Source of the DNA: Hamiltosporidium magnivora
Taxonomy: Eukaryota; Microsporidia; Dubosqiidae
Direction of reading: 5' to 3'
Assembly: GCA_004325065.1 (NCBI GenBank)
Contig: PITI01000133.1
Coordinates: forward strand, 1-19,927
DNA length: 19,927 nt
Shown: positions 1 to 9,109 of the stretch, piece after piece
Position numbering within the stretch: the first letter of the stretch is position 1
Layout of the letters: each line of letters starts with the position of its first letter
The notes under the pieces: generated by a model
Told to the model about the DNA's origin: nothing
Seen by the model: the letters and a program-made list of their open reading frames with translations, nothing else
Databases searched by the model: none
Translations under genes and position numbers: made by a program

Positions 1-66
1 AGACATGGATTTAGACATGGATTTAGACATGAGTTGAGATATGAATAGAGACATGAATTGAGACAT
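1..66 (-). CDS. Possible N-terminus of a tetrapeptide-repeat protein, partial
   Basis: Read leftward from an ATG at 66, the frame stays open to the window edge for 22 codons. It encodes a tetrapeptide repeat of the MS-K/Q/L-S/F/L type (for example MSKSMSKSMS). An in-frame TAA lies two codons upstream of the ATG, so if this is a gene the start is here. No CCC signal or clear promoter stands directly before it. The product cannot be identified. The frame could also be a chance opening through a 12-bp DNA repeat, because a repeat whose period is a multiple of three lacks stops whenever its unit does. Confidence 0.3.
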   Translation of the reverse strand, partial: MSQFMSLFISQLMSKSMSKSMS

Positions 67-72
67 GGTTTA
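1..72. repeat. 12-bp tandem repeat, about six copies
   Basis: Six consecutive 12-bp units of the form agacatggattt, becoming more degenerate to the right (agacatgagttg, agatatgaatag, agacatgaattg). The array is cut by the left edge, so its full size is unknown. The 12-bp period equals four codons. On the plus strand the DMDL-type reading frame contains stops, but on the minus strand the MSKS-type frame is open throughout, so the repeat probably belongs to a minus-strand coding sequence. Confidence 0.85.
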
Positions 73-83
73 AAACTAACCAC

Positions 84-401
84 CTAAAATGCAATTATTA
101 CAATTCTTTTTAGAACAAGAGAGCTAATTATTGGATTAAGCTTCAAAGATATGCGAAAAGCAAACCGAAGGAGTTCATCGAAAAAGAAATTTCTCATATT
201 TTTTGATCTTACTACATAAATAAACCAAAATAAAACATAATATTTAATGATAAATAATTGAAATCTTAACAGCAATCTTGTGGATTTTATGATTGAAATA
301 AGTAAATTTGCTGAGATTATAAGATAAATAGCAGTATAAATAGCAGTATAAATAGCCGTATACCAGTAAAAAAAATTAATTGAAAAAACAAATATCAACA
401 T
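84..401 (-). CDS. Hypothetical hydrophobic protein, 105 aa
   Basis: An ATG-initiated frame for a very hydrophobic, basic 105-residue product. The N-terminal part (about residues 1-40) could hold one or two membrane segments and contains a threefold YTAI repeat. That repeat is encoded by three 12-bp DNA units at about 330-365. The middle is aromatic and aliphatic, and basic residues gather after residue 65. I recognise no family. In sequence this AT-rich, open frames of 100 codons rich in I, F, L, N and K arise by chance, and no CCC signal or other promoter mark is visible. The frame may be a small membrane protein, a gene remnant or noise. Confidence 0.25.
   Translation of the reverse strand: MLIFVFSINFFYWYTAIYTAIYTAIYLIISANLLISIIKSTRLLLRFQLFIIKYYVLFWFIYVVRSKNMRNFFFDELLRFAFRISLKLNPIISSLVLKRIVIIAF
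329..366. repeat. 12-bp tandem repeat, three copies
   Basis: Three head-to-tail units of about gcagtataaata. The last is degenerate (gccgtatacc). They encode the YTAI repeat of the overlapping minus-strand frame. Together with the array at 1-72, this makes two separate 12-bp arrays within 370 bases. Confidence 0.7.
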
Positions 402-489
402 AATTATGAACCAGAAAATATTAAGAACTAGAAATTCATTTAATATTAAACCTTAGAAGAAAAGTAATATCATAGTTTATTAAACTACG

Positions 490-753
490 TTGTTTTCTAC
501 ACTTAAAGAAAAAAAGTCAACATTCCATATAAATTATTTACAATTTGCAATTTCTTTAAAAGAAAAAATATTAAAATATTTTGCCCGTTGGTACAACGCC
601 AATATTACGAATATCCTAAATTTTAATGCAAATAATTGCAAGTTTTTTATGAATACTTATAAAGAATACATATTTACGAAAATACATTTATTAATTATTT
701 TTATAAATACAGATATTTCGAATATCATATCTTATTTAATACTATATTATTAA
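490..753 (+). CDS. Weak hypothetical ORF or gene remnant
   Basis: An open frame of 87 codons beginning at a TTG. The first in-frame ATG is around residue 54, so a conventional start would leave only about 34 residues. The translation is moderately balanced in its first half (a lysine- and glutamate-containing stretch, then a WYNANIT segment) and becomes hydrophobic near the end. That could be the tail of a degraded gene. I recognise no domain, and no start signal is visible. Chance opening in very AT-rich DNA is a serious alternative. Confidence 0.15.
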   Translation: MFSTLKEKKSTFHINYLQFAISLKEKILKYFARWYNANITNILNFNANNCKFFMNTYKEYIFTKIHLLIIFINTDISNIISYLILYY

Positions 754-1122
754 AATCTTACGTCTTATCTTTTCTAAAAGCACCTTATTTATAACTTTAT
801 CCTCTGCCAATTAATTCTTCTTTTTTAAAGATTTTTAAATCAATTTGTAATCTTTGATATGTTTTAAATTTTAAATGATACGAAAAGAAGAAGAATTAGT
901 TCAAAAATAATCACTAAAACGGATTTCAAAAAAATTTATTAAACATTTAAAAAGTATTAAACCAATCATATTTTAAAAGACCATTAAATTTAAAGATAAA
1001 TCAATCAAAATATATAAAAAAGGGGTTTATCTGTTAAAAATTCATCTTTTTTATAAAAAGAACCAATCACTTATTTTTTATAGCTTTTTAATAAAATTTG
1101 AAAAAAAAGAGACCGTGGAATA
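754..1122. other. Intergenic region upstream of the TBC gene
   Basis: AT-rich sequence without a supportable gene. It has several poly-A and poly-T runs and one G-run (aagggg, about 1020) roughly 100 bases before the next ATG. No CCC signal lies immediately upstream of that ATG, unlike the other intact genes of the window. Confidence 0.6.
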
Positions 1123-2115
1123 ATGAAAAGTTTTGATATAAAAGCAGCGATAGAAATATATTCAAAAGAGAAACGAGATGTTAAAACATATTTTGTTAAA
1201 CGTAAAAAAGAAAAAGAATTACATACCATTGAAGTTGATGTTGAACGATCTTTTGGATTTTTAAAGGGCGAAGATAAAGTTTCGCTTGCTCGAAAAGAAA
1301 TATTTAAGGAAATTTTATTTAAAGTACTTAAAACAATTCCAGTTGAGTATTTACAAAGTATGAGTGAAATAGTTTCAGTGATTGTTTATTATAATTTTAA
1401 AGATATAGTTGAAGAAAAATTGAAGCAAATTGATATCGCTGAGATTAAATCTAAATCTAATAAAAGTAACATCAATCTCAGTTCTACATCTCTTAGTAAA
1501 GATAATGTTATTTGGATGTCAGAAAATGAAAGTACTTCTAAAATGAGTGAAAGTAGACTTTCTGATGCTTCTACTTCTTCAGATAATTTTGATTACGATC
1601 AATTTATAGATGAAGAATTGTTTAAGAAAACGTGTGTCACTGTTACAAATGTATTGAAAGAAAAATATTTACCCCTGGTTGATGACAATTTTAAAATGTA
1701 TCTTCGTTACAACAATATTTTTATAAGGATGATGGCCAAAAGAAATAAAAAAATTTATGTCGATGAAAGTTTAAAGTATATGAATACTACATTGACATGG
1801 TTTATAAGATCATTGGTTAATATTGAGGATATACTTGCAGTTTACGGTTATTTTCTTTGCTGTCCAACCAGCTTCCCCTTTCTACTTTTAGTAAAATTTT
1901 ATGACAAAATTGACAATAAAATTCCTATTGAAAGATTAAATGACAATATTTATCAGGAATTGGTTACATTAGAAAGGGAGTTTTTGGAAGTTGAATTTGA
2001 GATGTCAAGGCCAACAACTGCATTAGGGAAAAAAACAGGTCTTATTACAGTTGGTTCGATAATAGCAGTTGGTGCAGCTATAATTATTTATCGATTAAGT
2101 AAGCGGGATGAATAA
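1123..2115 (+). CDS. TBC-domain Rab GTPase-activating protein, C-tail anchored (TBC1D20/Gyp8-like)
   Basis: 330-residue protein with the hallmarks of a TBC Rab-GAP. The arginine-finger motif IxxDxxR is seen as IEVDVER at 36-42, and the glutamine-finger motif YxQ as YLQ at 76-78. A distal TBC helix block at about 222-260 contains LTWFIRSL, then VYGYFLCCP, resembling the ITWF and LYDFFLACHP blocks of TBC1D20. A serine- and asparagine-rich insert at about 108-155 separates the two halves. Residues 306-325 form a single hydrophobic helix followed by a short basic tail (RLSKRDE), giving a tail-anchored topology. TBC1D20 and yeast Gyp8 are likewise membrane-anchored at the C-terminus and act on Rab1/Ypt1 at the ER and early secretory pathway. 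A similar role here is inferred. AATAAA overlaps the stop codon and recurs at 2115-2120. The protein is shorter than TBC1D20, as expected for a reduced genome. Confidence 0.82.
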   Translation: MKSFDIKAAIEIYSKEKRDVKTYFVKRKKEKELHTIEVDVERSFGFLKGEDKVSLARKEIFKEILFKVLKTIPVEYLQSMSEIVSVIVYYNFKDIVEEKLKQIDIAEIKSKSNKSNINLSSTSLSKDNVIWMSENESTSKMSESRLSDASTSSDNFDYDQFIDEELFKKTCVTVTNVLKEKYLPLVDDNFKMYLRYNNIFIRMMAKRNKKIYVDESLKYMNTTLTWFIRSLVNIEDILAVYGYFLCCPTSFPFLLLVKFYDKIDNKIPIERLNDNIYQELVTLEREFLEVEFEMSRPTTALGKKTGLITVGSIIAVGAAIIIYRLSKRDE

Positions 2116-2120
2116 ATAAA
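2111..2120 (+). terminator. Polyadenylation-signal-like AATAAA pair
   Basis: Two overlapping AATAAA hexamers, the first spanning the stop codon of the TBC gene. Microsporidian 3' UTRs are often very short, so the placement fits. In this composition AATAAA is frequent by chance. Confidence 0.35.
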
Positions 2121-2414
2121 GTTTCTTTGTTGTGATTTCTTTTAAATGCTTCATTTTTTTTGCAAATTATTTTTTCATAATTAAAATACATAGGACTCCT
2201 TTAATTGTCTTTATAATTAGGAAACAAAATTTTTGTTAGATTAAATTACAATAAAAAATGCGCATCGGGTGTTTATTACAAAAATTAGTGGTTTTTTTAC
2301 TAAACAATGACGTTTAAATTTTTAAAAATATAAAATTTTAAATAAAAAAAATTAATTTATCGATTTTACAAAGATATTATATGAAATATGAATATGAACT
2401 TATTTATATTACCT

Positions 2415-5400
2415 AGAACTTTTATTAAAAGTAATTTCCATGATGTTTTTTTTGGAATTAAGTTGTTGTTTAATTACAGTATCTTAGAGGCAAAAAAAGA
2501 AAATTTCAGCTATTTTTAAACCTTCACTTCCTGATGTATATAAATTACAGATGAGAGAAAATTTCTCGTATATCACTAATATAGTGTTTATACTAATTTC
2601 CAGTATTTTTTTGAGTTCGGAGACATGAAGATTTGATTTCGCTTTCGAAAATTAAAAAAACTGGATATTATCATTTTAGCAATAAAGGTTGTTGTTTTTC
2701 CTTTAATTTCCTATCCGTGCTTAGTAAAAATATGTTTATAATTTACACTTTACTTTGAATTGTTAATTACAAGAATTTTATATATTAATCTTTGATAAGA
2801 CCATTTTTATAGGTATGCTATCCTATAAGAAATTACGATTTCAAAACTACGAAACATATTTTTTGAGATAGATTCATCATACATATAATTAATTTATCTT
2901 ATTTCAAATGTAGAATTGATATATCAGATAATTAAAGTGAACTTTTGCATTTTTTTTTAATTTTATTTTCTTTCAGCCCACTCATTTTTAAGTATTTCTG
3001 TACGAGAAATAATCATAATTCGTTTTAAAGTTCGAAATTTATATTTATTAAAAGAATTATACTTGGATTCTAAATATCTCATTATGATATCTATTATGAC
3101 CATATGAGTGCAGTATTTCACATTGGTAGTCAATCATTCAACAGATTTTTTAGATGTTAAACAATTTTGATATTTTTATTCTGTACGACATAATAAATTT
3201 CTATCTTGAATATAACAGAAGAAAGCTATTCAGTTGGCTTGATTTTCCCTTTCATAAGCTCTTTCTTGGAATCCTCAATGCTACTTATTCTTTATTCATG
3301 TTATTATATAATTTAGATGCAATTTTCGGTTTTCTATTTTGATATATAAAATTTCTAGCTGTGTTTTTGTTAGTGTTTGTTGTAATAACGTTTTCTTCTC
3401 GATATTCAAATCCGATAAACGCTTTTATTGAGTCGACCTGCATTATATTGTCATTTTAAATAGTTAAAATTGATACACATTTGGTACTTATTTCTTTTTC
3501 AGGTAGTCCAAGCATTGCAAAATCATATAGTTACTACGCGATTCAAAAATGTTCAGACTTTTCCGAATCCTGATATAAAAGTTTTCAAATTTCTCCTACA
3601 TTCTAAATTAAAATGTAACACATTATTTTCTAAGACGGCATGAATCACATTTATTAACGAGGATAAATCAATCAGGATAAATATATGTTCATTTTTTTGA
3701 AATTTTATTTTTATCACATATTCATAAACATTAAATTAAATTTCTGGTATTGAATTTGTTTCATAAAGCTTTTTGAGTCTTGTATTTAGTTTGTTTTTAT
3801 TTCCCAGACAAACTACGTATTGGGTTGCCCTTCCTATCTTCCATCACTCCAACATATCCGTAAACGCCTACGCCTTCTAGAAAAGTAGCAGTCTTATCAA
3901 CACGTAATATTTGTCTTAATTTCCTCTTTCTAACCTCCAAATCTTTTTTACTAAAAAACATTGTACCTCACTTGTCTTTAAGCCAAAAATATCATGATGA
4001 GCCCAAAATTAATATCATATATAAGCAAGAGTGTTGTTTTATAGGAACAAATATTCCCATGAATTTCTAATTTCTTATGCTTACTTTTATGTTTTTGTTC
4101 AGTTAATAAGGAAAAAAATATAAAAGAGGCCAACTATATTCAAGCAGAATTCTTCTTATAGTCTTCTTACTAAAAAAAATTCAGGCCCTGATGATCCCTT
4201 AATTTTCTATTTGAATATAGTTGTCCAAAATGATTCTATAACAAAATCAGATAAATTAGAGTTTTGATGCATTCAGTTAATGAAGCGTGATTTATTCGAT
4301 CATAATTTTTTTGACATCAATCAACTTTACTTAATGATAGTGTTCATATTCTTATTAAAAAAGACGTTTCCCAAACTCTGTCTTTGCTTCTTGCTCATCT
4401 CTAACCCTTTATAACTAGTTATTTAATAGTAATTTAGAGTTTTCAACCTCCTGCAGAACAATTTTTTTCACTGTTTTGTCGTGTGCTTGTACAAATTTGA
4501 CTAACCCGAAATCGGTTTGTATTCAGTACTCTGTTTTGCATGTATTTTAGTATCAAATACGTACAGTAGAATTATTTGGCTTGTTAAGAACAAAAAAACA
4601 TATAGGTTTAAAAATATTACAAAGATGCTTGCAAATATTCGAGTTTTAGACGAAAATTTCAAATTCGAAATATTTCAACTTCTTTGATTGAGAAGCACTC
4701 AATATTTGGTATTAATCGACTCTCTAAACAATAAAATATCTCCGTTTGTGTATCTGATACAGATAAAATCAAATAATCTTCACGCATGACCCAATTTTTT
4801 TTCCCTACAGAGTAGGCCAAAAAATCAAGATTTAATCACGACTAATCACATGTTCGGATTCCACACGTTCAGATAAAAACATATAATAGACTTTTAAATA
4901 ATTCATAAATAGTATTCCTTTTAAAAAAAAGGCTCTCAAATTTTCGATATCGTAATTCGTTTTGTAGGCAAAAATTTCATTATTTTTTAAATCAAGCCTC
5001 AAAAAGATACTATCTACGGCTTAATTTATATGGCAATAATAGATTTATTTCTGGAAACTATTTTTTGAAGCCATAATGAACTTATTTGTCTAAAATTCTT
5101 CCTAAGGGGATATCTAGAAGGTCTTACGTTACGTTTAAAATTTCGATATTTTTTGATCAAAAAAATACATTTTCTATTTGGAGTACCTCTTTATAGCACA
5201 CTTGCGCAAATTTTATGATGAAAGCGATTTCTCATATGTAATTTACCTAAATAATCCAGCATTTATATGCTACCTAACTATTATATAAACGAGAGACAAA
5301 TCTTATTATCATGAATTTACTCTTAAGCTTGCGAAACAAACAACCAATTTACTGATTACTTTAATTTTATAAAATTTTTTTTTTGTAAACAATAGGCCAG

Positions 5401-5880
5401 ATAGATAACATGCAACGCAAAGACTTTGTTGTTATTAGTTAATATCTGTTTTCTTAATACGTTTTTTCATTTCTGCGTCATTGAATAATGCAGATTTTTC
5501 AACATATTGATATTAAAAACACCGCCAAATATTATATTTAATTTCTAAGAAGCCTTAAAGTAGCGCATTGGAATTACACAAGTCCTGTCTATATTGCTAG
5601 AAACATAAACCTAGTTGGTCTTTTCTTTTTGGGTTCCATAGAGTACACCATGTGTTTCAATGTCATTAACCAGTTTCTTTCCAAAAATGGCTCTGCATAA
5701 GAATCTTAGTTCAATTTTTTAAACTCTATTAGATGGTTTTTCAATAGAAACAAAATTGATTTAAGACTCGAATGTAGCGTGTCAAGCCTAATAATGTTCT
5801 AATGTAATTCACATATTTCAAAGAATTTATGTGTTATGGCTGGATTTTTTATAAAAGAAATATCTACATCTGAAAAAAAC
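2415..5880 (-). mobile_element. Fossil LTR (Ty3/gypsy-like) retrotransposon, gag-pol remnants
   Basis: No long ORF survives, but minus-strand translation through stops and frameshifts gives coding-like blocks in gag-pol order. At 3643-3681 a retropepsin-like block, FILIDLSSLINVI, has the active-site D-T/S-G decayed to DLS; FISGFGKV follows at 3556-3579. At 2600-2695 lies a reverse transcriptase block with TTTFIAKMIISSFFNF and IFMSPNSKKYW, matching the family pattern F-x-K-x-D-I-x-S-G-F-F through T-A-F-x-x-P-x-G-x-Y. FIYI at about 2533-2544 sits where YIDD belongs, and NIMEITFNKSS at about 2415-2450 where the post-YIDD NI-x-IN-x-x-KS segment belongs. About 35 residues between the RT blocks seem deleted. 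Upstream coding-like stretches (3797-3961, 4358-4522, 5029-5190, 5600-5880) could be gag and linker. No RNase H, integrase or LTR is seen, so the 3' part is missing. The left boundary abuts the TBC gene and the right boundary is uncertain. Confidence 0.6.
3797..3961 (-). pseudogene. 54-codon open remnant within the LTR element, upstream of the protease block
   Basis: An intact ATG-to-stop frame, less AT-rich than its surroundings. It contains a basic N-terminal helix (VRKRKLRQIL) followed by a glycine-rich beta-like segment (VGVYGYVGVMEDRKGNPIRS). After it, a neighbouring frame continues with coding character (RLKKLYETNSIPEI) straight into the retropepsin-like block at 3681. It is therefore read as part of the fossil gag-pol frame, split by a frameshift near 3800, and not as an independent small gene. 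Ribosomal protein S28e and RNase H were considered because of the VMED...PIRS segment, but the match does not extend. Confidence 0.45.
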
Positions 5881-6437
5881 TTTAATTTTCTCCAATTTTG
5901 TAGCTTTTATTAATTTTTACCACATCGTTTCTCGTTTTATTTAATGAATTATTGCACTTTTAAACTCAAAATTTTCTTTATATCCACTAATTTATTTAAA
6001 AGGATAACAATGATCCATTTTTTAACTTTATTTCTTAAACTTTATGTTTTGAAAGCAAAGCAAACCTTGATAAGGTATATATACTTTTACAGATAATATT
6101 TAATATTTTTTAAATAAGAAAATACTTCAGGTTTATTTACAATTTATAATTGTTTGGTTAATTTGATTTTCCTGTCTGATTTAAAACTTAGTTGTTTTTT
6201 TTTGTTGATTTTATATTCTGATTCTTTGGCGACCTTTTTATTTTCTTTATTCTCAGAAATAAATAAGGTATAACCAACTATATGGAATAAACCAATAAGT
6301 CCTACTCTGAGATCAGATGTTACAAATATTTGTATGTTTAAGAAACCGAAAGATTAAATTATTTATAATATAATTCAAAAAACAAAAGGTATAAATATAT
6401 TTTAAAGAGGCAACATATTTTTCAAATACTTCAAGCC
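5881..6437. other. Intergenic, nothing recognised
   Basis: AT-rich DNA between the right end of the LTR-element remnant and the 3' end of the LRR pseudogene. No terminal repeat pair, tRNA or ORF is supportable. If the retroelement had a 5' LTR it should lie here, but no sequence shared with the 2116-2400 flank was found by eye. Confidence 0.4.
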
Positions 6438-8775
6438 TTATATCGGCGTTATAACGATATATTTAGGTTCGAAAGCTGTCTTAATAATTCGAGTAAAATT
6501 CTTAGATAAAAAATCATATTTTTCTCGATATTTAAGTTCAATATAAAATTCACTAATAAACAACATTTTTATATATGAGTAAGTAACTTTCTGAATATCA
6601 CATTCACGAAGGTTAAGTTCCTTAAGTTTCTTTAATTTCGAAATAAAATCAAAATCTGCTTGATATATAGACACTTCTTTTAATTCCAATCTCTTTATGT
6701 TGTATTCTTGTGAAATACAAAACATTTCGCTCAAAAAAATATTTTGAAATTTAATACTAAAAATACCAAAGTCTTCGAGATTAAGAAATTACTAAATGCT
6801 TCAGAATCTAATTTATTTATAGAAAACTCATAACGATATAGTCTCTTTATACTGCTCAGATCATATTTTTGAAAAAAATATTTTAAGGAACCTAGGTGGT
6901 ATTGGTTATATATTATTTCGTTTTGTCTTATATTAAATTGAGGATTCAAATTATATTTGAATAGTTTATAAAAATAAATTATCCTGTCTATATTTCGCAT
7001 ATATAATTGCGTGATATAAATACCTCGACCGTCAAAAAGTTGCCACTCTAATTGATTTCCATATGTGAACGAGATTTTTTTAAGATTAGTCATCATATTT
7101 ATTAGCACAAAAAAATAACGAAAATCAACACAATTTTTGGGCTAAAAACTAAAATATTCAATAGAATCGTTTTTTTTTAACTTGATTAATATTTTGGATA
7201 AATAAATCCGAATATAATATTTCTAAGCTTTTTATTTTGATATTTAAAATATCCGAAAGAAAATCAATCGTTATTTTTGAACCAGAAATTATGATTTCGA
7301 TTATATTTTTTTTCTAAAATAGTATCTTTGATTGAAAATTGCTTCCAATCTGAATTTATCAAACTAATAGAAATATTTTGGAAATAGAAATTAAATGCAT
7401 GAAGTCATTTGATCGTCCAACGAGATGAAGTTAAATTTATGGATTCAAAGATTTGAATTTTCTGCTTGAATTCATTTCCACTAATAAATTTCAAATAAAA
7501 ATATATGTTTTTTTTAAGCATTTCTAGATTAAAACAAATCGATTTTTCTAGATGTATCTTTTTGGATGCACATAATAGACCTTCTATTATATCATCAACT
7601 ATATTAAGATTTCAAAAACCTTCGAACTTAATAACTTCGCTTTGCTCATTCATAATACTATTATTACATAATATAAATTAATTTATTGTTTTCAAAAGGC
7701 TTGAAAATATTTCATTTGTTGCTATATAAGGTTCTAAAAATACAATTTTTTTTAAACTCGTAAAATTTGCATTTTTATATAGAGATTCACTTTTTTCATC
7801 ATATATGGAGCCACCATAAAATACAATCTCGTGAATATTCTTTTTTAAATTCCGTAATACGAAAAGAAAAGCCTTCAAATTTGTTCTGTTTACAAAAGAC
7901 ATGTGTAAATACTTTATATCTAATGTATTTAACAATATGATAAATAGATTTTTTGTTTTTCGATTCAAATCCACCTTTTCAGAAAAAAAGAAATTAAAAT
8001 AATCATTTACGATCAATGTATGTTTTCTATCATAATTATACAAACATTCGAATCTTTTAAAATCATAAGATGTTTCTTTTTTGGGAAAAAACGGATGAAT
8101 CATATTTATTTTAAATTTTAAAAATTTAAAATATTCTTGGTTAATTTTTTAAATAATTGATGAGAAAAATATTCTTGTTTTGAGAAATGAAATGAGACCA
8201 TCTCAATATCAAAATCATCTGTGTTTTTAGAAATCGATACATCAAAAAAACACAATCTTAAAACTTTCCGTAGTTTATCATCATAATTAAATCTTAAATA
8301 TTCTAGGAAGTACAATATTGTGTAATAGGTGTCAAGTGTCATTTTATCATTTGGCAAACAATGTGATATCATAAACTAATAAAATGTTAAAAATATTTAT
8401 GCTTTTATATGATTACAGAAATATATTTCGATATTTGAATTTTTGCTGGGTAAATTTTCGAATATTTAAACATTAAGATCAATTTTCTTTATATCTTTAA
8501 TGATAAATTTTTTTATATTGAATATTTGTGTCTCTGATGAGCAATTTGCTGATACCTTTTACTTTCATTGATTCTACTGTACTATCTCTTTTGATTTTAA
8601 TTAAACACATGGTTTCAAATTGATTTACAGCCGAATACGAAGTAATTTCTTTTTTATCACCAGAGACATTGAATGTTACACCTCTTTCACACGAATGATC
8701 ACTAAACATCAAAATAAAGAAAAATAATGGTGTATTGAGAAAAAATTCGATAAAAACCCGCATATTAAATCGCAT
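6438..8775 (-). pseudogene. Broken gene for a secreted leucine-rich-repeat-like protein (about 780 codons)
   Basis: Five open segments follow one another on the minus strand and read as one protein. 8775-8497 begins at ATG with a strong signal peptide (hydrophobic FFLNTPLFFFILMF, then a cysteine). 8372-8118, 8103-7678, 7108-6731 and 6734-6438 follow, rich in leucine, isoleucine, lysine and asparagine. The last contains the clearest LRR-like unit, KLKKLKELNLRECDIQKV. Between segments the same character continues through stops: frameshifts near 8500 (an A-run), 8110, 7305, 7160 and 6780, and in-frame stops at about 8460, 8407, 8380, 7680, 7614 and 7405. Secreted LRR families are known in microsporidia infecting invertebrates and are thought to act at the host interface; this copy cannot make the full protein. 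A single frameshift could be a sequencing error, but this number of lesions means decay. Confidence 0.75.
8497..8775 (-). pseudogene. Signal-peptide exon-equivalent of the LRR pseudogene
   Basis: The 92-codon first segment of the broken gene keeps its ATG and a typical secretory leader: basic MRFNMR, a hydrophobic core to about residue 25, then SDHSCERG. The mature part looks soluble. The frame ends at a stop right after an A-run at about 8508-8514, and the next frame continues with FIIKDIKKIDLNV, so an indel in the homopolymer caused the break. It might still be expressed as a short secreted peptide, but nothing in the sequence shows that. Confidence 0.5.
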
Positions 8776-9108
8776 AAATTTTAGAAAAAAACCAGTATTT
8801 ATAGTTTGGAATCCAATTTACTTCTTTCGTCTTTATTAAACCTTTAATTTGAGTTTGATGTCAAATTTTTTCAGAAATGTGTCAAATAATTCATTTTAAT
8901 TTATAAAAATACTGATTAACAAAAATAAATTACTTCAAAACCTATGTTACTTCCGTATATTTTTTATATTTCTTCCAAATTTATTTGCATGCTTTTATTT
9001 TCAATCTTTTGCCGTATTTTATGACAATCAATTGTTTTATAGCTTTTCATTTAATATAAGTTTATACATTAAAAATATTTTCAAATAATTTCTTGCTCAT
9101 CGCTACTG
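8776..9108. other. Intergenic between LRR pseudogene start and R2-like fossil
   Basis: AT-rich. It would have held the promoter of the LRR gene; tataaata at about 8795-8803 (minus strand, 20-28 bases before the ATG) is TATA-like. No CCC signal precedes the ATG. Nothing else is recognised. Confidence 0.35.
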
Positions 9109-9109
9109 T

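Noticed and set aside
2950..3120. Integrase zinc-binding HHCC motif (EILHSYGHNRYHNEIF)
   Set aside because: The histidine spacing is only loosely similar, and it lies between protease and RT, where integrase does not belong in Ty3/gypsy elements.
3154..3342. 62-codon plus-strand hydrophobic open frame
   Set aside because: It lies antisense to the coding-like remnant of the LTR element; the minus-strand reading is better balanced in composition.
3797..3961. Small ribosomal-protein-like gene (S28e) or RNase H fragment
   Set aside because: The VMEDRKGNPIRS segment resembles both superficially, but the conserved C-terminus of S28e is absent and the position, upstream of a retropepsin block, is wrong for RNase H.
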